Of a stretch of DNA of 64,000 bases, positions 57,090-64,000 are shown piece by piece; the stretch's first letter is position 1; every line of letters begins with the position of its first letter. The notes under the pieces are model-generated. The model had not been told where the DNA came from. It did not search any database and was given only the letters and a program-made list of their open reading frames with translations. Location: the NCBI RefSeq assembly GCF_921293095.1, contig NW_025791669.1, positions 124,001-188,000 of the forward strand, written 5' to 3'. The position numbers and the translations under genes were made by a program. Source of the stretch: Ischnura elegans. Its lineage: Eukaryota; Arthropoda; Insecta; Odonata; Coenagrionidae.

Positions 57090-57440
57090 TCCTCACGACT
57101 CGAAGAATTGTGTCTCCTTCCCCAATGTTGCTGATTCGAAGAAAAGAGTATTGTTCTCAAGTGTTTTTGATATGGGTAATGAAAAGTTTGTGCGGCAATC
57201 ATAAGAGAAGATAGTACGGGAGGCAGTGCGAATGCGATCCCAACAGATTAAGTTTTGCAACACTGCGAGGTGGTGAGCGAAGTTCACAGCACGAAAGTCT
57301 GAGAGAGGCTGCGGCCTGCTATTATATTCACCTGCCACTCTTCTGTGATTGGCTGGAAGGTTGGGAGGGCCTTGAAGCGCGTTCAAGGTCACCCCCCATC
57401 AGTTAGAGAAAAGGGTATAATGAATAATGTTTGTAAAGAT
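57090..57440. other. Unassigned GC-richer stretch
   Basis: A minus-strand frame of 99 residues (57392-57093) is open but not recognisable. The wording resembles promoter or LTR-like sequence but no repeat partner is present in the window. Confidence 0.3.
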
Positions 57441-57444
57441 TATA

Positions 57445-59260
57445 CAGTAAAACCTCTATGTAGTGAACCTCTTTACATCATAAACCTCCATACATCATAC
57501 CACCCCAACGGTCCCGTCTGATTTACATGTAAATTTATAGGCAAACCTCTTTGTAGTGAACCTCTTTATACCGTAAAACCGCCACTTATCATACCAAGGA
57601 GATACCAATAGACGGCCTAACTACCTCCGCAAATTGTACTGAGACAACAAAAGACCATTAATGCAGCCGTGATTACTTACATGGAATGACATTTTCAGCC
57701 ATAAATGTTTCTCTTTTTTTTTACTTATATACCTTTTTATGCTGTAATTTTCACGTTAATCATTAGTTGTGGCCATTTTGTTCAATATGAGAGCACACCT
57801 AACAGTAAATAAGAAAAGAGGAATCCAACTATCCCAATCACTTTGAGTACCTGTTGAATTGAGAGACATCACATCCTTTTCTCTCGAATCATGGTAAATA
57901 TCATCGGATAGTGCTCACTTTCTGTAATAAAAAAATATTAACTATTTTTTCACTGATGCATGCATCCCATACAGCACAAACGGTCGCAAGCTGGCATATA
58001 CGTCGTGTATTTCACGTGTTTTATCTCGTGTAAAAACCGTTATTACCCGAGTAAAAACAGAATAAATCTGGTGTATATATGGTCTTATGTCCGCCACAAA
58101 CCGGATAATACACGTGTATGCACAAGGAACTCAATAACGGGCCCGTTGTAGTTATTCCTTTCTCCACCAGGGTTAGGGTTTCTTGTTGATGACCGGAAAA
58201 TGGCAGTGACCATGCAAACGGTGGCACTTCACTAATACTAAACAGGTAATAAGACATAGTCAACGTATTCGTTCAAAAATTTTCATTTATTGTGTCAATA
58301 AAAGGTTCCACTGTATAAAATAATTCATCAGGAAATACGTACAGGACAAAACACGAGTGGTGATGATGAGACAAAAAAAGTGGTGATGATGTGAAAAATA
58401 ACGTGAATGACATAGCGGATAGGATAATAGCGAATACGAGATGATGGATGGATCTTAAAAGTACTGCCGAATAGTTTAACAAACCACAAAATCTTGTTAA
58501 AACCGCAAGTAGTTTCACTGAGCACAAGCACACCAGGATAAAGAGAATCAGCGAATTGTTGATGTTGTTCATGCTTCCAGTCCGAGTCACACAAGTTATA
58601 TCGTTACGTGATTGTTTTCCCAGCGTTCAATTCGTATGGTGCGAGGCATTGAGGGAAGTAATTTGAAATTACTGAGAATTTTTAATTAATAAGCAGCATC
58701 ATTCTAGTTGCAATTAATGGTTAACTCGTTTGTATCTCGACAGGAGCATATATATGTAATCCTAATAAAATATACACCTATAAAATATATGCTGCAAGAT
58801 GATTCATCAAATGATATCATCCAGATTTCGTTGGGAACATTTTGCTGGTTGTAAGGTGGACGACTTTATTGAATCATCTATCTTGAAACTTTAATCACGT
58901 TCAGATTACTGCTCATCTTAGCATCTGCATTACCACATTTTGCTTCATATTTTTTGTATAGAAGGGTCAAGGGAGTTGGACCAAATTTACGCAGCAATTA
59001 CACGTGTAAAAATGGGCGAATTCTCGAGTTATTCCTTACACCAAATTTCGACTCAATATACACGAGTAAATTTCTCCCTGTGCTGTATGGGATGTGTGTA
59101 TAAACAAAAAATATAATGGTTTAAAAGACAGTAGTGCCTTTCATTTCCAAAGGATATGAAAAAAATTGTGCCTATCACTAAAATCTCTCTATAGTGAACC
59201 TCCAACATCAAATTGCCCAAATTTTGGTCCCCTCCATTGCGATGTAAAGAGGTTTTACTG
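57445..59260. mobile_element. pogo-like element (CAGTAAAACCTCT ends), 1.8 kb
   Basis: TA-cagtaaaacctctatgtag at the left and gtaaagaggttttactg-TA at the right. Internal repeats of cctcttt(a/g)..tagtgaacctc occur near both ends. The element contains a further inverted-ended element at 57964-59093. No transposase frame. Confidence 0.75.
57964..59093. mobile_element. Nested element with atcccatacagcac inverted ends
   Basis: atcccatacagcac (57964-57977) is mirrored by gtgctgtatgggat (59080-59093). Subterminal cacgtgt/acacgag and gtaaaaa words recur at both sides (58010-58060, 59000-59070). It lies within the pogo-like element. It has no recognised protein; no target duplication is clear. Confidence 0.65.
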
Positions 59261-59306
59261 TATCTATTGAAAGCAATGAATTATAATAAAAAGATCTCGA
59301 TAAGAA

Positions 59307-59759
59307 CCAGTGGTGCCCCTCCAGTATATTTACCACCCCCTTGGTTAACCTGTGTTAGACTGTGGAGAATCATATAGACCCCACCATATAATCCAAAAAA
59401 TTCCTAATGTTACCTCGTGCCGTAAAAGCAAAATCTGAGCTCAGGCAGCTCTAGGGCTGTATACATAGGCGGATTCAGGGGGGGCACAGGGGAGTGTGCC
59501 CCCGCAGACCCTAAAAAATATGAAAGATTTTTAATATGGTCCCATTATTATTGCGTTCGTTTTGTATTACGAGGCATCCTTGTGCCCCCCCCTAGAACAA
59601 AATCCTGAATATGGTCTTGCTTGTGCCCCCCCAGAAAGAAATCCTGGATCCACCCCTGGCTGTACAAGTGGCACTGTGATGCAGCAATGCTGATCTTGAG
59701 TTTTTAGGCTCTCGGAAGCATTTGAAAGGACATCTCACAAACATTAATAGCATTAATAG
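59307..59759. repeat. Segmental duplication copy B, left part
   Basis: Aligns with 40831-41035 plus 52908-53150. Unlike copy A it lacks the LINE nest, which allows the original target (gaccctaaaaaatatg) to be read. Confidence 0.8.
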
Positions 59760-59831
59760 TGAAATAGGATCGAAGTTTTTCCCGGCGAACAAGTTGAAGG
59801 AATTCTTCTCGGGTTTTCCACCGGTTGAGGC

Positions 59832-59886
59832 TTTCCATGGCCGACGTTTCGAGGCTCGACTCGAGCATCGTCATCAGGGCAGTTGA
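59832..59886 (-). ncRNA. Hammerhead-ribozyme-like motif, element end 1
   Basis: The minus strand reads CTGATGA, a stem-loop (GATGCTC-gagtc-GAGCCTC, one mismatch), then GAAACGTCGG. CUGAUGA ... GAAAC is the hammerhead core. Penelope-like elements are known to carry minimal hammerheads in their terminal repeats. The first base pair of stem II is non-standard, so activity is uncertain. Confidence 0.5.
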
Positions 59887-60575
59887 ATGTCGGACTGAGG
59901 GTTTGATTCCCTTATATACCTTGCTTGGAGGTCAGGTGTCACGTGATTGGTTGAGGACTGGTCTCTTGGCAGCCAACCGTTGATCCTTTGGCTTTTTAGA
60001 GCTGACAGAACGGGTTTCCAGGTGTTGCTGATGGCATAGCCTGCATCACGGTCGAAGTTTTTATGGTCCAATCGAATTTCTATGGCCTCCTTTACGACTC
60101 TATCCCAATATTTGGTGGAACGTGTCAGGATCTCGGTATCATCAAACTGGATGACGTGGTCGTGTTGTATGCTGTGCTCAGCTATGGCCGATTTCTCCGG
60201 TTGTCCCAACCTTAGGTGACGCTTATGCTCCTTCAGCCTAGTTTCGATGGTGCATCCAGTTTCCCCAATATAGGCTTCGCCGCACTCACATGGGACTCGA
60301 TAGACGCCCGGAGTTTTCAATCCCACTGGGTCTTTGGCTCTCACTAGGTAGTCCCTCAGCTTGGGTGGTGGGAGATGGATGGAGGTGATGTTGAATCTCC
60401 TGAGAATTCTGGAAATTTTCCCGGAAACATATAATACGTATGGGAGACATGCTCTTGCTGCCGGTTCTTCGATGGTCTTGGGCACTTTTACAGGAAGTCC
60501 CTCAGTCCGACATTCAACTGCCCTGATGACGATGCTCGAGTCGAGCCTCGAAACGTCGGCCATGGAAATCCTCAA
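59874..60575 (-). pseudogene. Penelope-like GIY-YIG endonuclease end, 233 residues
   Basis: From the ATG at 60575. GVYRVPCECGEAYIGETGCT (about residues 91-110) is the GIY-YIG core, followed by RLKEHKRHLRLGQPEKSAI and AEHSIQHDH. Then comes STKYWDRVVKEAIEIRLDHK near 175, with the conserved ExxEI end. Before it, KISRILRRFNITSIHLPPPK is the usual linker after the RT. The N-terminal 25 residues come from the inverted terminal repeat and are not a genuine domain. Confidence 0.8.
60515..60565 (+). ncRNA. Hammerhead-ribozyme-like motif, element end 2
   Basis: Same core as at 59832-59886 but on the plus strand (CTGATGA at 60523-60529, GAAAC near 60550). Confidence 0.5.
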
Positions 60576-60615
60576 CCGGTGGAAAACCCGAGAAGAATTC
60601 CTTCAGCATTAATAG

Positions 60616-60789
60616 TATTCGTTTCACAAGGTCACAAGTACAACGGGCATGGAAATCTGTCAAAGATATCATGAAATGCAGTAAGTACGTATATGTAATA
60701 GAATGAAAGGAAATTGCATCAATTGGCAACAGCTGAAAGTAAATAGAATTTTGTTCCAAAGGTTATGAAATAAAATCATTTAGATGGCA
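60616..60789. repeat. Segmental duplication copy B, continued
   Basis: Matches 53155-53329 closely (cacaaggtcacaagtacaac, gaaagtaaatagaattttg). Confidence 0.8.
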
Positions 60790-61402
60790 CAGGGTTCCCA
60801 CTCAACCATGAAAACCTTAAAACCGTGAATTTCATCTACCGTGAAAAAACCTGGAAATAGCCGTGAATTTCGTGATAAAACCTTAAAAATCTCTTTAACT
60901 TGATTGTAGAACTACGATAGACGGCTCGAAAGAAAAAAAAACGATATTTCCATCATGTTTCAAGGTCATTCACGTGTAGGCAATGTCCATGCATTTACCT
61001 GCACACGTCTATTCGAAAGCGCAACTATTAATTGGTCCGTGTGTGCCATGACAGCACATTGACCTTAAGCCTGCGATTGGAAGACGTTAACCCTGGCAAA
61101 AAATCAGGCACTTCTTCACTTCCCTGCCACCCTGCTCTCTCCATTTTCCCACTCACACCCTTTAGCCGGATATGAATTTTTCTAACAGTAGGTGACGTCA
61201 TGAGAGATAGCACTGTCATTGCTGCGTTTGCATTCAGGGCATCTGTCGCGTTTGTTACATTTTTAGTTAACTTGCGGCCGATGATTGTTAAGTGATCAAT
61301 ATTTCTGCCTAAAATGCCTTAATCTACAAACGGTGATTTTGATGACATTTAGACCGTGAAAACCTGGAAAAAACCGTGAATTTTATAAAGTAGTTAGAGT
61401 GG
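60790..61402. mobile_element. CAGGGTTCCC-family MITE in copy B
   Basis: Same position in the duplication as 53330-53953. The right terminus has lost gaaccctgt (gagtggcag remains), so this copy decayed after duplication. Confidence 0.8.
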
Positions 61403-62335
61403 CAGTTTTTTTTTCTGAGTAAATTTCTTTTAGTGCACTTTTAAAATTTACAGGAATTTTGTTGTACACTAGGTATTGAAAGCTCTAAGTTTATTTCCAG
61501 TTCACTCAGTTTTTTTTTCTTTGATGTTTAAGATTATTGATTAAGTTTGTAGAAATCATTTTACTCATAGTATTTTTGTGGAATTTATTTCAGAAAAGGG
61601 AACCGAGCCTTGATTAATGGAGCTGAATACTACACATAGTTGATCAAGAGCAGCATTACCTTTCCTCTTTTTAGTACCAAATACACAAGGTATGTTAGAT
61701 TGAAGCTTTAACTTGCCACTCTTTGTAAAACAAAACTTCCACCTTGTAGAACCTAATGACAATCTCCGTAATCATTTCACTCCCATCATTCTTTTGTCTA
61801 TCTGCTGCTTATCTTTGTATACATATCCATTTTACTGACATTATTATATATTTTTTATATCCGGTATGTTTTTGTCTGACTACATTATTTGTATTATGTT
61901 GGTGGCTGTGGTGCAGTGAGGGGGAGGGTTTTGGGGGATAAAACCCCCCACAGCTCAGAGAAATTTTTAAGTTTAATCCATTTTACTTAATTGGATTATT
62001 ATTACTAGCATAGTGTTAGGATTAGTCAAACATCCCTCAGAAAGCAGTAAAACTTGCCATTTTGAACCATTATTCTTAAAAAATTTCTCAAGGAGTGACC
62101 CTGCAACTCCTGCTTACCCTGAGGGGTATGCAATACCCCCATACCCCCAAGTATAAGTTGCGCCTAAAACCCCCCCTGGGCTTAATTCTTTCCGGAACCC
62201 TTGTTGGTGGGTCCTGTATTTGCTTCTGTGCTACTTGGACAAATAAAATTAATTAAAAATAGATAAAATCAAATAAATTACTGAAGAGCAAGCAAGCTAC
62301 CACAGAGCGAAGTAAAGAAGGCTTATAAATCAGAA
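61403..62335. repeat. Segmental duplication copy B, near-identical stretch
   Basis: Counterpart of 53954-54890. Differences are few, such as single substitutions and a short gap near 62215 (copy A has an extra cctggtcctgtgggt-type repeat). Confidence 0.75.
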
Positions 62336-62361
62336 AAATAGATTATCACTCCGTACTATAT

Positions 62362-62964
62362 CAGGGTTCCCACTCAACCGTGAAAACCTTAAAACCGTGA
62401 AAAAGCCGTGAATTTCGTATACCGTGAAAAAACCTGGAAATAGCCGTGAATATCATCATGAAACGTTAAAAATCTCTCAAACTTGATTGTAGAACTACGA
62501 TAGACGGAATTTAAAAAAAATCGATATTTAGATCATGTTTCAAGGCCGATTCACGTGCAGCCAATGTCCACGCATTTACCTGCACACGTGTGTTCGAAAG
62601 CGCAATTATTAATTGGTCTGTGTGCAAGGACAGCACATTGACCTTAAGCCTGCGATTGGAAGACGTCAAACCTGGCAGAAAATGAAGCACTTCTTCACTT
62701 CCCTGCCACTCTGCTCTCTTCATTTTCCCACTCACACCCTTTAGCCGGATATGAATTTTGCTAATGATAGGTGACGTCATGAGAGATAGCACTGTCATTG
62801 CTGCGTTTGTTACATTTGTAGTTAACGTGTGGGCAGTGATTGTTGCGTGATCAATATTTCTTCCTAAAATGGCTTATCAACAGACCGTGAATTTGATGAC
62901 ATTTAGACCGTGAAAACCTGGAAAAAACCGTGAATTTTATAATGTAGGTAGAGTGGGAACCCTG
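62362..62964. mobile_element. CAGGGTTCCC-family MITE, second copy in duplication B
   Basis: cagggttcccactc ... gagtgggaaccctg, 603 bp. Absent from copy A at the matching position (55500), so it inserted after duplication. Confidence 0.8.
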
Positions 62965-63415
62965 TATAACAGCTGCATAGATTATGGGAACCACTTCAAA
63001 GCCATGGTCCTTGTTCGGGGACAAAAGGAAAATGATAGGGCCACACATTAGTTGGCAGTGCCTTCAGATTGAGGTGGTCACTTGTGAAATTCATTTGAAA
63101 AATGCAAAAATTATTCTGCAGCTTACTGTTGGTGTCAAAATGATGTGCCGCTGTACTTTGAAAATTTATATCTGGACTTCAGTTCATGCTATAATAATGA
63201 ATTATACGTCATTTTGAAGAAATTTTATTTTCAATTCTGATTTATGTTTTTGTTTTATGAAACATTCAAAAATGTGGAAACACCAGTGCAATAAATGACT
63301 CCACGCACCGTAAAATTAGCCATTTTGTCAACTTCATGAACTTTTTATGTCAACCTAGGGAAAACTACCATGTCTACGGCATTCATCTTCGACAATAAGT
63401 TGTAAACATTAATGC
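62965..63415. repeat. Segmental duplication copy B, right part
   Basis: Counterpart of 55500-55972, ending at taaacattaatgca. Confidence 0.75.
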
Positions 63416-63419
63416 ACAT

Positions 63420-64000
63420 TAATAAAATGTCTTCTGCATACTTGAAGAATGCATATTTTGTTATGAACTAGTGAAAATGTTTAAACACTATCTACTCCTA
63501 CAGTTTACCCCAAAAGTGGGTGTCTTTTTACTTGTGGAGTCTTTCGACAAAATCGTCTCGGCAATAGGGTGGTTTCCTACGAGAGTGCTTATTATCGTAT
63601 TTAAGCATTAATAAGCGTTTCGCCAGATTTAAAAATAAGGCCTTAAATGTTACAATTGGAAGCCTAAATAATAACTAAGCATGAAATTTATCGCACTTAT
63701 TCCTTTTCTTGATGCATTCTGAATTTGGTCAAAATTACATTTTTTCACAATAGCACACACACAGGCTTTATGCATCGGAAACATATGAAAGAGGTTTTCC
63801 ATTTTTTTGTTTGGCACAGTGTACATAATGTCCGCTTCTCTAACCTTTCAACTCTTCAGCTTCTTCTAACGGTAGATGGAGAAGTTACGCAATAATTAAT
63901 CGCTACCTGTCTCGAGAGTCTAAGATTTGACATTCTCCTTCCCATATGGCCTCTAACAAGATCTGCAGCCATTGATTCAATGAAATTAAATAGTGTCATA
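63420..64000. other. Unassigned window end with a GGGTGGTTTCC terminus
   Basis: aatagggtggtttcct at 63564-63579 is the same terminus as at 31917 and 34814, but the sequence after it differs. It may be the left end of another member that continues beyond the window. No coding signal. Confidence 0.45.

Larger units (their letters stand above)
59760..60604 (-). mobile_element. Small Penelope-like element with inverted ends and 11-bp target duplication
   Basis: agcattaatag at 59749-59759 and 60605-60615 flank the insert; copy A carries the empty site. The ends are inverted copies of one sequence of about 100 bp (tggaaaacccgagaagaatt, gaaacgtcggccatgg, and ctgatgacgatgctcg). The minus strand codes for the endonuclease part. 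Only about 845 bp long, it lacks most RT. Confidence 0.85.

Overview
This is a stretch of AT-rich animal nuclear DNA, most likely from an arthropod. I base that on the mix of mobile elements: many LINEs with (ATT)n-type tails, Jockey/I-type LINEs, Penelope-like, Copia and Gypsy elements, piggyBac and many pogo/hAT-type MITEs. There are no bacterial-style operons, and no complete host gene can be supported. The species cannot be named from the sequence. Nearly everything recognisable is a transposable element or its relic, often several layers deep.

Layout. 1-4395: minus-strand LINE relics. One is interrupted by a tandem array of identical 324-bp units, each carrying a tRNA-like cloverleaf, flanked by an 11-bp target duplication. 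4396-9466: two diverged head-to-tail copies of an unusual GC-hairpin-rich, non-coding element inserted into another LINE. 9467-18400: more LINE pieces, including a Jockey-like copy that kept ORF1, endonuclease and C-terminal end but lost its RT core, and a 1.67-kb hAT-like element with an exact 8-bp duplication. 18400-24800: MITEs, a long palindrome, a piggyBac transposase relic, and one short open frame with a TATA box and signal-like start. 24835-28308: a young but broken Copia element. 28350-38700: LINE ends, pogo-like MITEs, two candidate exons (29160-29445, 32928-33205) and a Penelope-like element with YVDD and GIY-YIG domains. 39300-40420: a short Penelope-like copy bounded by direct and inverted repeats.

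40831-63415: two copies of a roughly 3-kb segment (a tandem segmental duplication). The first copy is split by a nest of insertions: duplicated segment > minus-strand LINE > hAT-like element (8-bp duplication, 41399-52454) > near-full-length LINE > young, whole-looking Gypsy element (45788-50746). The second copy is split by a small Penelope-like element (11-bp duplication) whose ends carry hammerhead-ribozyme-like motifs. Between the copies lie pogo-like elements and a LINE ORF1-type PHD finger relic.

The best candidates for something undescribed are the tRNA-like 324-bp array (1739-3587) and the GC-hairpin element pair (4396-9466). Neither encodes a convincing protein, and both have insertion boundaries that can be read from the interrupted LINE reading frames.
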